From a virus, in the IMG/VR virus record IMGVR_UViG_3300030328_000112, positions 1 to 35,125 of that record: DNA of 35,125 bases, one strand, 5' to 3'. Below the pieces are notes generated by a model. The model ran no database searches and was not told where the DNA came from. It worked only from the letters and a program-made list of their open reading frames with translations. Within the stretch, counting starts at the first letter, position 1. Each line of letters begins with the position of its first letter. A program made the translations under genes and the position numbers. This document shows, piece after piece, positions 6,004 through 12,631 of this stretch.

Positions 6004-6464
6004 GTGAGAAATTAAAGACTAATAAACAAATATGGGATCAATTAAAAGTAACTGATCCTAGATTTACTAAAGAAGTAACCTTCGGTCGTGGTTTTACTAG
6101 TATAGATCCAATGTATCAAATTGGTAAAATGACTGAAAACTTTGGTCCATGTGGACATGGCTGGGGTTATGATGTAAAGTATCATTATGCTGATGATTAT
6201 ATATCAGCTGAAGTAACTGTCTGGACAAAACACCAAGCAAATAGTTATGGTCCAGTATGTTCTTTACTTCCTTTGAAAAATAGCAAAGGTAAGTTTGATG
6301 ATGAAGCTGGTAAAAAAGTTATGACTGATGCATTAACAAAAGCATTTAGTCATCTTGGTATGTCAGCAGATGTATTTTTAGGTTTGTTTGAAAGTAGTAA
6401 ATATGTCGAACAAGTCAAAAAGGATTTAGGTATTGGCTCTGCTAAAGTAGAAAAAATATCTTAA
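6000..6464 (+). CDS. ERF/Rad52-like single-strand annealing protein
   Basis: A 154-residue protein with the pattern of phage ERF/Rad52-related annealing proteins. It has a 'GFTSIDPMYQIGKMTENFGPCG' block at about residues 31-52 (conserved substrate-binding beta/helix region), a beta sheet through about 80, and a helix 'MTDALTKAFSHLGMSADVFLG' at about 108-128 that is the family's most recognisable part. Such proteins form rings on ssDNA and anneal complementary strands. It overlaps the previous gene by 4 bases. It pairs with the exonuclease at 5045 and the SSB at 6915, the usual trio for phage recombination. Confidence 0.75.
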   Translation: MSEKLKTNKQIWDQLKVTDPRFTKEVTFGRGFTSIDPMYQIGKMTENFGPCGHGWGYDVKYHYADDYISAEVTVWTKHQANSYGPVCSLLPLKNSKGKFDDEAGKKVMTDALTKAFSHLGMSADVFLGLFESSKYVEQVKKDLGIGSAKVEKIS

Positions 6465-6468
6465 CCAG

Positions 6469-6550
6469 TTGGGTCCTGAGGTAGTTCTTCGCAAAACTAT
6501 CAGGGGTAGTGAACCTCGGTGTACCCAATGTGTCTTTGCACTACCCCTGA
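6469..6550 (+). ncRNA. Compact structured RNA with mutually exclusive or pseudoknotted stems
   Basis: Five bases after the annealing-protein stop are several interlocking pairings. TTGGGT/ACCCAA (6469-6474/6523-6528) encloses a hairpin of CCTGA..TAGTT with AACTATCAGG (6475-6486/6495-6504, two G bulged). A perfect 12-bp stem, TCAGGGGTAGTG with CACTACCCCTGA (6500-6511/6539-6550), uses four bases of the first hairpin and spans the 3' half of the outer stem. GAGGT (6478-6482) can also pair with ACCTC (6513-6517). The arrangement is either a pseudoknot or a two-state switch. It is GC-rich against its surroundings. No U tract follows, so it is not a simple terminator. No known riboswitch class is recognised. 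Confidence 0.6.
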
Positions 6551-6559
6551 CTAAATCAA

Positions 6560-6721
6560 ATGAATCATGTAACTAAACTAGAATCTTATAATTTTATTAT
6601 TCAATCTTGTAGTAAGTGTAAAAAGAAATACACAAAAGCTATGATGATAAAATTAATATGCATTCGTTGTTATAATCGAAAGGAAAAAAATGAGAACAAT
6701 CCCAGATATGTTATGGCATGA
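6560..6721 (+). CDS. 53-residue zinc-ribbon protein
   Basis: ATG 6560 opens 53 codons to TGA at 6719-6721. Residues 17-20 (CSKC) and 34-37 (CIRC) form a four-cysteine zinc ribbon separated by 13 residues, with many Lys around it and a polar tail. No ribosome site precedes the ATG; the structured RNA ends 9 bases upstream, which may replace it. It overlaps the next gene by 32 bases. Zinc ribbons of this size bind nucleic acid or protein, and position in the recombination cassette favours the first. Confidence 0.5.
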   Translation: MNHVTKLESYNFIIQSCSKCKKKYTKAMMIKLICIRCYNRKEKNENNPRYVMA

Positions 6722-6899
6722 CGTATGCCAATCATCCATTAAAAATTTTGATGGTGATAATCATTATGAAATATGTAATAATGTTTATAAAGGGTTAGCA
6801 TGGTATAAGAAAATCTTTTACCTAATAACACAAGGAAGATCATATTTAGATAGTGTGATTGATGAATGTGTCAGAGAGAGGCACGATGAACTAAAATAG
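6690..6899 (+). CDS. Small early protein, unknown
   Basis: A 69-residue protein with an AAAGGA ribosome site before ATG 6690. The N-terminus is acidic with Trp, His and Cys, the middle has an aromatic helix, and the C-terminus is charged. No motif recognised. It is 15 bases upstream of SSB in the same operon. Confidence 0.6.
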   Translation: MRTIPDMLWHDVCQSSIKNFDGDNHYEICNNVYKGLAWYKKIFYLITQGRSYLDSVIDECVRERHDELK

Positions 6900-6914
6900 T
6901 GAAAGGAAATAAAT

Positions 6915-7337
6915 ATGACTATTAACAAAGCAATCTTACTTGGTAATCTTGGAGCAGATCCAGAAATAAAAGAAACTACTGGTGGTTCTAAATTTGCAAG
7001 ATTAAATCTAGCAACTAATGAAAGATTTAAATCTAAAGATGGAGAACTACAGGAGAAGACACAATGGCATAATGTTGTTGTGTTTGATCCTATGGTTGCC
7101 GACACAGTAGAAAAATACTGTAAGAAAGGTCAGACACTCTATTTAGAAGGTCAGATCGAAACTAGAAAATACGAACAAGATGGTGTTACTAAGTACACCA
7201 CAGAGATCGTAATAGCTAAATTTAAAGGAATGCTTAAAATGATAGGCAGACCAGAAGGTTCTGCTAAAACTTCTAAACCAGTAGATACAAAAGTATTAAA
7301 ATCTTTAGAAGAAGAACCAGCAGATATACCTTTTTAA
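6915..7337 (+). CDS. ssb: Single-stranded DNA-binding protein
   Basis: A 140-residue bacterial-type SSB. It has an OB fold over residues 1-110, with the typical start (NKAILLGNLGADPE), the 'TQWHNVVVF' strand, and 'GQTLYLEGQIETRKYEQDG'. A short linker ends in an acidic tail, EEEPADIPF. That tail matches the conserved DDDIPF-like tip through which SSB recruits partner enzymes, so this SSB probably docks host replication proteins, fitting a phage with no polymerase of its own. GAAAGGA precedes the start. It is the last gene before the convergent terminator. Confidence 0.95.
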   Translation: MTINKAILLGNLGADPEIKETTGGSKFARLNLATNERFKSKDGELQEKTQWHNVVVFDPMVADTVEKYCKKGQTLYLEGQIETRKYEQDGVTKYTTEIVIAKFKGMLKMIGRPEGSAKTSKPVDTKVLKSLEEEPADIPF

Positions 7338-7350
7338 TAAGGTACTTAAT

Positions 7351-7383
7351 CATACAGGGGAGTATTTAATTACCCCCTGTATG
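7351..7383. terminator. Convergent hairpin between early and late operons
   Basis: CATACAGGGG (7351-7360) and CCCCTGTATG (7374-7383) form a perfect 10-bp stem with a 13-base loop, placed exactly between the ends of the SSB gene (+) and the holin gene (-). T-rich bases follow on the plus side (CTTTTAAAAG then ACTATTTTTT) and only weakly on the minus side. Probably a bidirectional terminator. Confidence 0.7.
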
Positions 7384-7395
7384 GCTTTTAAAAGA

Positions 7396-7797
7396 CTATT
7401 TTTTCCAGTTCTGGGCTATCTTTTCACCACTTCTACCAGCAATATACCCACCAACACCGATTGTAAGCAAATTCCACATTGGATCAGGAATGCTTAACTC
7501 TATCGAAGCACCGAATACAAGATTAGCAAAAGGAAGAATTATATAATTATTAAAAATTACTATAATGCAAATCCACATAAGAGCTGGTCGCCAAGTTGCA
7601 GTAAGCCAGTGCTTACTACTTGCTTCAGCTTGAATAATAGATGCAGCACTTTGTAATTCTTTGCTTTTGTTATCTAACATCTGCGAAGTTATTTGTGATT
7701 TAAGTTTTTCTGCTAAGTCTTTATCTTGAACAGACTTATCAACAACACCTAACGCTATTTTAGCAATAGGTCCAATAGCACCTAATAGATTTAACAT
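7396..7797 (-). CDS. Holin of the 3TM superfamily
   Basis: A 133-residue protein with an N-terminal helix, a Lys/Ser-rich middle, and a C-terminal half with 'HWLTATWRPALMW' (about residues 62-74), a hydrophobic segment to about 96, and 'GVGGYIAGRSGEKIA' near the end. The WRPALMW and GRSxEK signatures mark the three-TM holin family found in gene transfer agents and many phages. Holins permeabilise the inner membrane to time lysis. It is the last gene of the late transcript. Its ATG overlaps the stop of the 35-residue membrane gene (TAATG), and the lysozyme lies about 1.3 kb upstream in the operon. Confidence 0.8.
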   Translation of the reverse strand: MLNLLGAIGPIAKIALGVVDKSVQDKDLAEKLKSQITSQMLDNKSKELQSAASIIQAEASSKHWLTATWRPALMWICIIVIFNNYIILPFANLVFGASIELSIPDPMWNLLTIGVGGYIAGRSGEKIAQNWKK

Positions 7798-7904
7798 TAG
7801 GTAAGTATTAATGCAGCTAATAATACAGCACTAATTATCATCCATATCTTATAATGACCAAGAATTGCCTCATATTTAACCCATAGTTTATTTAATATAT
7901 TCAT
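7797..7904 (-). CDS. 35-residue single-TM protein coupled to the holin
   Basis: ATG at 7902-7904 has an ideal GGAG 6 bases upstream, and the TAA overlaps the holin ATG. The first ~20 residues form a charged/aromatic helix (with Trp, Lys, Tyr, His). Residues 21-35 are a hydrophobic segment (Ile, Val, Leu, Ala) that runs to the C-terminus. Size, topology and coupling to the holin suggest a holin partner or antiholin. That is inference; no family is recognised. Confidence 0.6.
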   Translation of the reverse strand: MNILNKLWVKYEAILGHYKIWMIISAVLLAALILT

Positions 7905-7913
7905 TTCTACTCC

Positions 7914-8618
7914 TTATAAATAGATATTATTATCCCATGACCCGTTGTTCTTTAAAACCATAGGAACGATATAAGGTATACCTTCTGTAATAACTCCACA
8001 AGATAATACTGGCTTGGCTAAATTCACTTTCATGTAAGCCATAGCCAAAGATTTCTTATCTACTAAGCACCCAACCGACATACCCCAATTCAAATGAAAA
8101 TCATTTGCTACATATTTGATCTCTGAGGTGGTATGAAAATGTCCTTGCACACATGACATAGACGATTCTTTAACAGCTTTAGCAATATCTTTACTAAATT
8201 GATGAGCAAACAAAATTCTTCCTTTATCAGTTTCAATAATATGTTTCTCTTTCCACACCCAATCTTTACCCACTTCTAGTATTTCATTGTAATCTTTAAT
8301 AAAGAATTTAGACATACCTTTTGCCATTGCTCGCCTAAGTATCATAGAACCATGATTACTTTCTAGTAATACCATTTTAGGAAATATTTTTTCTAATTGA
8401 TGACACAAAGAACGACCACCTAACAATTCATCAGCTGGAGATGGTAAGTCAGGATTAATTACATGACTTACATTAATGGAGTGCCAATCCATTTCATCTC
8501 CAATATGAACAACTGTGTCTGGCTTATATTGTTTGTTTAGTTTCTTTAGGAAAGGAAATAATGAATCGTGATGATACGGAAAATGAGTATCACTTATTAC
8601 TAATATTCGCTTAGACAC
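7914..8618 (-). CDS. Calcineurin-type metallophosphoesterase
   Basis: A 234-residue protein with the full metal-binding motif set: D10-T-H12, G40-D41, N88-H89-G90, H139, and G159-H160-F-H162. These bind two metal ions and hydrolyse phosphoester bonds. Family members act on nucleotides, RNA ends, proteins or nucleic acid, so the substrate cannot be named. It is placed in the lysis region of the late operon, which is odd for a DNA-metabolism enzyme. No signal peptide. Possible roles are late nucleotide salvage, degradation of host signalling nucleotides, or nucleic acid trimming before packaging. Confidence 0.85.
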   Translation of the reverse strand: MSKRILVISDTHFPYHHDSLFPFLKKLNKQYKPDTVVHIGDEMDWHSINVSHVINPDLPSPADELLGGRSLCHQLEKIFPKMVLLESNHGSMILRRAMAKGMSKFFIKDYNEILEVGKDWVWKEKHIIETDKGRILFAHQFSKDIAKAVKESSMSCVQGHFHTTSEIKYVANDFHLNWGMSVGCLVDKKSLAMAYMKVNLAKPVLSCGVITEGIPYIVPMVLKNNGSWDNNIYL

Positions 8619-8637
8619 GAATTTAGATTAATATTTT

Positions 8638-8844
8638 TTAAACACCTTGTATAGTTTTAGTTGTACAAAAACCCGTTAGATATAAATCTGTAAGATCGGA
8701 ATTATCTTTTTTAATTTTAGCTGCTTCTGCTAAACAAGTAGCAATATTATCAAAAGGTTCTTTTTGATATTCAATTACACAAGTATTTTCTACAGGAGTT
8801 AATGCATTTTGTACGCAAAAAATCATTACAAGAAAAACTTTCAT
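8638..8844 (-). CDS. Small secreted cysteine-containing protein
   Basis: A 68-residue protein with a hydrophobic N-terminus (residues 2-11) like a signal peptide, then four cysteines in all (C10, C22, C37, C59) and a Lys/Asp-rich middle. The later cysteines could form a periplasmic disulfide. It overlaps the next upstream gene in an ATGA arrangement and lies in the lysis region. It resembles the cysteine protein at 9499 in design. Function unknown; a spanin-like or periplasmic role is possible. Confidence 0.55.
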   Translation of the reverse strand: MKVFLVMIFCVQNALTPVENTCVIEYQKEPFDNIATCLAEAAKIKKDNSDLTDLYLTGFCTTKTIQGV

Positions 8845-9047
8845 TGACCATTAATGCCTAACATTTTAGTAACAAAAACTGTTATTGCTATAATAATACC
8901 ACCAAATATAGCTATTGCTTTAATGCCACCAGCACCCATATTCATTTTTCTTTTAAGTTCTTCTATATCTTGTTTATTTTTAGTTAAATCATTATGCATC
9001 GAATCTAGCTTTTGTTCTATTTTAGCTAGTTTCGTTATAGTACTCAT
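8841..9047 (-). CDS. Coiled-coil plus C-terminal membrane anchor protein
   Basis: A 68-residue protein. Residues 4-36 are a charged coiled coil and residues 41-63 a clean transmembrane segment rich in Gly, Ile, Ala and Val, so it is tail-anchored. It shares TAATG/ATGA overlaps with the lysozyme upstream and the cysteine protein downstream. Position suggests a lysis accessory (second holin, or a T7 gp18.5-like partner), but no family is recognised. Confidence 0.6.
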   Translation of the reverse strand: MSTITKLAKIEQKLDSMHNDLTKNKQDIEELKRKMNMGAGGIKAIAIFGGIIIAITVFVTKMLGINGQ

Positions 9048-9499
9048 TATGCTTCTTGTATTAATTTAACCATTGGATCATATCTTGATGTCAATGTTCT
9101 ATACAATTTACTATCTTTAAGTTGATTCCCCATTTCAACAAAATTTCCATCTTGCATTGCTTGACGCATATTAACAAATTGAAATAATTTAGGTTCTCCA
9201 ATATTATAGGCAATTTCTATAACACAATCTTTAATAACTTCTGGTACTTCACACTTGCCAATATATCTTTCAGCTGCATGAAGATACACAAGAAAGTCTT
9301 TTTCAAATTGTTGTTCTAAAACTTCTTTAGAATATTCAATACCTTCTTTATAAGGATCACCATCTACAACTTTATGCCCATAACCAATGGTCATAAAGTC
9401 TTCTTTAATAGTTCCAGCATCAGTTTGATATTCTAAAAAATACCCAGTTCCAGAATATCCTTCTGATTGTTTAATTTTATTTTTAACTTCTGTATACAT
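9047..9499 (-). CDS. Endolysin, GH24 lysozyme-like
   Basis: A 150-residue protein with the lysozyme order of GH24: E13 in 'KQSEGYSG', D27, and T37-I-G-Y-G-H42, corresponding to the Glu-Asp-Thr triad of T4 lysozyme. Late helices include 'CVIEIAYNIGEP' (about 106-117) and a C-terminal 'SRYDPMVKLI'. It cleaves peptidoglycan glycan strands. The gap between Glu and Thr is longer than in T4, with an insertion. There is no signal peptide, so release needs the holin. It is linked by TAATG overlaps to the genes on both sides. Confidence 0.8.
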   Translation of the reverse strand: MYTEVKNKIKQSEGYSGTGYFLEYQTDAGTIKEDFMTIGYGHKVVDGDPYKEGIEYSKEVLEQQFEKDFLVYLHAAERYIGKCEVPEVIKDCVIEIAYNIGEPKLFQFVNMRQAMQDGNFVEMGNQLKDSKLYRTLTSRYDPMVKLIQEA

Positions 9500-9717
9500 T
9501 AATTTACTTTACTCATTGATCTAATAAATTCAACGCCTTCTACAGTTTCTATTTGTGCTTCTACTTTAACACAAGATACTCTTGCAGTATCAGATTGCAT
9601 ATTTCTTTCAATGATTCTTTTCTTTTCAAGACAATCTTTAACACCATCAGTAACAGTATGTTCAATCATAGTTCCACCAGAAAATAATAATAATGCTATA
9701 ATTACTTTAGTTACCAT
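9499..9717 (-). CDS. Small secreted cysteine-containing protein
   Basis: A 72-residue protein with a Lys-containing hydrophobic N-terminus (residues 3-16) typical of a signal peptide or anchor, and two cysteines (C29, C49) in a charged helical body. The two Cys could form a disulfide in the periplasm. It begins inside the end of the upstream gene and ends on the lysozyme start (TAATG). It could be the outer member of a spanin-like pair with the coiled-coil protein upstream, but there is no lipobox. Confidence 0.55.
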   Translation of the reverse strand: MVTKVIIALLLFSGGTMIEHTVTDGVKDCLEKKRIIERNMQSDTARVSCVKVEAQIETVEGVEFIRSMSKVN

Positions 9718-10072
9718 ATCCGTTTGCTCTCACTTTATCTTTTAATTCCTCTATATCTTCTAATGCTTTTTCCATATCAGCTTGTAATCTCATAATATTT
9801 ACTTTGTTATGTGCCATGTTTTCTAAATCTTCTGACATACCTTCTACTTGTTCTGATACAAATTCTAATAGCATAAACTGTTCCTGATCTATAGGAGTTT
9901 GGTCTGCGTTTTTTACAAGATCAGCTTCGAATAAAGTAGCTCTAGTTTCTATATTATTTAGTCTTTCAATAATACCAAAATAAGCCCAAACTGCTGTTGC
10001 AGTTATACCTAATAATCCTAATAGATTTTTAAGAGGTAATCCTATCTCTGTCTTTTCAGAAAGAGAAGGCAT
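9707..10072 (-). CDS. Membrane-anchored coiled-coil protein (possible i-spanin)
   Basis: A 121-residue protein. One N-terminal transmembrane segment (about residues 15-36) is followed by an acidic helical region with heptad repeats (about 40-112). An N-terminal anchor with a periplasmic coiled coil is the layout of inner-membrane spanins, and it lies next to the lysozyme. The ATG overlaps the stop of the 12-residue cysteine peptide (TAATG). Assignment as spanin rests on topology and location only. Confidence 0.55.
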   Translation of the reverse strand: MPSLSEKTEIGLPLKNLLGLLGITATAVWAYFGIIERLNNIETRATLFEADLVKNADQTPIDQEQFMLLEFVSEQVEGMSEDLENMAHNKVNIMRLQADMEKALEDIEELKDKVRANGYGN

Positions 10073-10110
10073 TACCTACAAATACATTCGCCATTGCAGT
10101 ATTCACACAT
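10072..10110 (-). CDS. 12-residue four-cysteine micropeptide
   Basis: After the tail-fibre-associated gene's stop, three bases separate it from an ATG (10108-10110) that has a strong AAAGGAG at 6-base spacing. The frame encodes MCEYCNGECICR and stops in a TAA that overlaps the next ATG (TAATG). The pattern C-x2-C-x3-C-x-C in 12 residues would suit metal binding. The ribosome site and stop-start coupling look real, but the frame could also be just a translational coupling leader. Confidence 0.4.
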   Translation of the reverse strand: MCEYCNGECICR

Positions 10111-10113
10111 ACT

Positions 10114-10443
10114 TTACTCCTTTGGATTATCTGTTTTAACTTGTGCGATTCTAGCTTTCCAAGCATCCATATCTTTATAGATCTCGTCTAACTGATCGCC
10201 AATATCACCATAAGCTGCTCTACGAGTTGCTCTTATTTGGTTATTGTTTTCTTCTGTATCACCAGCAGATTCAAATGTAGCAAGTTGATCGTTAGTTGGT
10301 TGAGCAATATCAAGATTCCATTCTTTAATATATGCACCATTACCATCTCCATCATCTTGCAACATAACATCTTTAGTAAAATCTACAGAAGATACTCCAA
10401 GAGAATCTGCGTAAAGTGTTATTTTAGTTGATAGTTGAGCCAT
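10114..10443 (-). CDS. Tail-fibre-associated protein (XkdW-like)
   Basis: A 109-residue acidic protein. The C-terminal 'RRAAYGDIGDQLDEIYKDMDAW' region (about residues 73-94) is the motif seen in many small phage tail-fibre-region proteins. The N-terminal half contains an Asp/Gly-rich loop and a 'IKEWNLDIAQPT' segment. It sits at the end of the fibre cluster, just after four jelly-roll proteins. A chaperone or small structural role is likely. AAAGGA lies upstream of the ATG. Confidence 0.65.
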   Translation of the reverse strand: MAQLSTKITLYADSLGVSSVDFTKDVMLQDDGDGNGAYIKEWNLDIAQPTNDQLATFESAGDTEENNNQIRATRRAAYGDIGDQLDEIYKDMDAWKARIAQVKTDNPKE

Positions 10444-10461
10444 TTGTTTTTCCTTTCTTTG

Positions 10462-10947
10462 TTAAGTTATTAATTTATATCCATTAAAAGTACAATGATT
10501 CCCAATATTTCTTGCTGAACCTGAACCTTGATAATAAGCAATCTGTACATAATCACCAGCACTGAGGTCTATTGTAATTTGTGTACTTAAAGTACCATAA
10601 TTATCATTTACAAACCAAGCACCAGCATAAGATTGTATTGAACCATTTACTAAAATATATATTTCATTACTATTCCAATCGGCAGTTTCTGAAGTACGAA
10701 TTTTTGTACTGATAAAATACTTTCCACCTTTACCACTAGGTACTGTAAATTTTCCAGTAGAGGTGTCATAAGCTGAATCTGTATCAAAAAGTTCTGAATC
10801 AAATATTACTATTGTATCAGCACCATTAGCACAAGACTGGTTACTATTTCTTCTAGCCATAAAAGCTGGAGTATTAGTTACAGCTACAGCACTAGGTAAA
10901 GCAGTAATTGATGTTATTGAGTTGTTGTTTAATCTAGTTATTGCCAT
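10462..10947 (-). CDS. C1q-like jelly-roll fibre protein, paralog 1
   Basis: A 161-residue protein with alternating beta strands and many Ser, Thr, Gly, Asn and Tyr. It shares with the next two genes the markers 'TPAF' near residue 28, 'DTDSAY...FTVPSGKGGKY', a 'Y-N-G-S' type turn, 'LSAGDYV' and a C-terminal 'GYKLI'. This is the pattern of trimeric C1q/TNF-like jelly rolls used as tips or decorations in phage fibres. It probably binds host surface glycans or protein. It follows its paralog with a one-base gap. Confidence 0.7.
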   Translation of the reverse strand: MAITRLNNNSITSITALPSAVAVTNTPAFMARRNSNQSCANGADTIVIFDSELFDTDSAYDTSTGKFTVPSGKGGKYFISTKIRTSETADWNSNEIYILVNGSIQSYAGAWFVNDNYGTLSTQITIDLSAGDYVQIAYYQGSGSARNIGNHCTFNGYKLIT

Positions 10948-10948
10948 G

Positions 10949-11482
10949 CTATGCTCCTATTAATTTAAATCCACCAAACCAAGTTCTTGGTTCTCCTGAT
11001 TCGCCAGAAATATTTTGAGAACCTGATGAATTTTGTTTAACATATATTTCTATATAATCACTTGCAGATAAGTTCATAAGTGCAATGCCTGATGTATATT
11101 GATTAGAGTTGCTTCCACTTCCATAGTTAATTACTCTTACATACATACTCCCATTTTTATAAATATATGCTGATACATACTTGTTATCTTCTAAAGTTGC
11201 TTGTGAAACATGAAAGTAAATATAATACTTTCCATCTTCTCCACTTGGTACAACAAATTTTGAATCAGCAAAAGCATTATTAGTATCAAAATATTCTTCT
11301 GTAAATGTAATCTTTGTAGCACTATTAGCACTACACGAAGTGCTATCTGTTTTATTAACGTGAAAAGCTGGAGTATTGTTACCAGCTATATTGTTAGTAG
11401 TAATACTTCCTGATCCATTAGATATTAATAGGTTGTTTCCACCTACATCTTGTATTGTATTTACTTTAATAATTGATGTCAT
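10949..11482 (-). CDS. C1q-like jelly-roll fibre protein, paralog 2
   Basis: A 177-residue protein with the same plan as its neighbours: an N-terminal anchor ('IIKVNTIQDVGGNNLLISNGSG'), then 'NTPAF' (about 37-41), 'DTNNAF..KFVVPSGEDGKYYIY', 'LSASDYIEIYV' and 'GGFKLIGA' at the end. The N-terminal 'KVNxIxDxGGNxLL' element is shared with paralog 3 and probably attaches the domain to the fibre. Separate gene, not a domain of a longer chain. Confidence 0.7.
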   Translation of the reverse strand: MTSIIKVNTIQDVGGNNLLISNGSGSITTNNIAGNNTPAFHVNKTDSTSCSANSATKITFTEEYFDTNNAFADSKFVVPSGEDGKYYIYFHVSQATLEDNKYVSAYIYKNGSMYVRVINYGSGSNSNQYTSGIALMNLSASDYIEIYVKQNSSGSQNISGESGEPRTWFGGFKLIGA

Positions 11483-11483
11483 G

Positions 11484-12020
11484 TTATGCTCCTATTAACC
11501 TTTGACCACTTAACCAACTTTCTCTATAAAAAGTTTGGTTATCTCCATTATTTTGATTTACATAATACTCAATGTAATCTCCAGCACTTAAATTTCCTAT
11601 CCAACTCCAACCTATATCAACTTCGTGATTAGTTCCACTTGACATTATTCTAACTGATGAACTTCCTGTAGTTGTTCCACCAGCATTAGATCCATTTTTA
11701 TATAATCTTGCTTCTACTTTTTTTCCATCATCAAAAGATGTCAAATAAATATGAGCATGAAAAATATACTTACCACCTTTGCCTGTAGGTACAGTCCATT
11801 TATCTGTACTCCAAGCACTATCAGTGTCCCATAAAGGAGTAGACCATGAAGTAATTTTAGTCCATGTTGCTGTTGAAATTGTTTGATCGCTACCTTTTAC
11901 AACCATAAAAGCTGGAGTATTAGTAATAGCACCACCACTAGAGATAACACCACTACCATTACTGGTTAGTAGTTCGTTACCCCCTAAGTCAGTTATTTGA
12001 TTTGTTTTTAATATGCTCAT
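11484..12020 (-). CDS. C1q-like jelly-roll fibre protein, paralog 3
   Basis: A 178-residue protein, the closest to paralog 2: 'ILKTNQITDLGGNELLTSNGSG' at the N-terminus, 'NTPAF', 'DTDSAW..KWTVPTGKGGKYIF', 'LSAGDYIEYYV' and 'GQRLIGA' at the C-terminus. The body is aromatic-rich (several Trp), which suits carbohydrate contact. It overlaps paralog 4 by one base (TAATG). Confidence 0.7.
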   Translation of the reverse strand: MSILKTNQITDLGGNELLTSNGSGVISSGGAITNTPAFMVVKGSDQTISTATWTKITSWSTPLWDTDSAWSTDKWTVPTGKGGKYIFHAHIYLTSFDDGKKVEARLYKNGSNAGGTTTGSSSVRIMSSGTNHEVDIGWSWIGNLSAGDYIEYYVNQNNGDNQTFYRESWLSGQRLIGA

Positions 12021-12631
12021 TATGATATATTTGTACTTAACTGTATTACAGAAAAGCTCCCATTTCTTACAACAACATTTGATGGCCCGTTGTCATGTCT
12101 ATATTTAAAATCTATTGTGTCATTAGCATCACATGGAACTATACAAGCACCAGCAAGTCTTAGGTTATCACCAAGATCATTATAACATTTTATACTTGCT
12201 ATTTCCATTCTACCACCAGCGGCATAATTATTAGAACCTTCTAGTGTTACTTTACACACTTGTCCTGTTTGTGAAGTTGTGCTTGATTCAGCCATCATGT
12301 GAACAAAATATAGTCCAGCATTAGCACAAGTTATAACGCCACTACTGTAAGATACGCCAGTACCAATAGTAGTTACATTTTCCCAAGCTGTAATTGTAGT
12401 AAAAGATCCAGCACCTATAGTTTGTGAAGAACTCCAAGCACCACTATTATTTGGTTTACTATAACAACCATTACCAGTTCCAGATAATGGTAATCCATTT
12501 ACTGTTGGTGTATTAGTAGAAAAATCTACTGTAGTTCCACTAGCAAATTTTATATTTTTAGATGAGCCACCAAGTAAAACATCAGAACTACCTGATATTG
12601 GCTCGATTGCATTTACTTCTATTTTACTCAT
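12020..12631 (-). CDS. C1q-like jelly-roll fibre protein, paralog 4 (divergent)
   Basis: A 203-residue protein. It begins with 'MSKIEVNAIEPISGSSDVLL', the counterpart of the shared anchor, and a 'NTPTVNGLPL' segment. The C-terminal ~130 residues are a beta-rich domain with 'SYSSGVITCANAGLYFVHM' as in C1q-like domains. It contains more Cys than its paralogs and lacks 'TPAF'. Overlaps its upstream neighbour by 4 bases. Likely a structural fibre component. Confidence 0.65.
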   Translation of the reverse strand: MSKIEVNAIEPISGSSDVLLGGSSKNIKFASGTTVDFSTNTPTVNGLPLSGTGNGCYSKPNNSGAWSSSQTIGAGSFTTITAWENVTTIGTGVSYSSGVITCANAGLYFVHMMAESSTTSQTGQVCKVTLEGSNNYAAGGRMEIASIKCYNDLGDNLRLAGACIVPCDANDTIDFKYRHDNGPSNVVVRNGSFSVIQLSTNIS

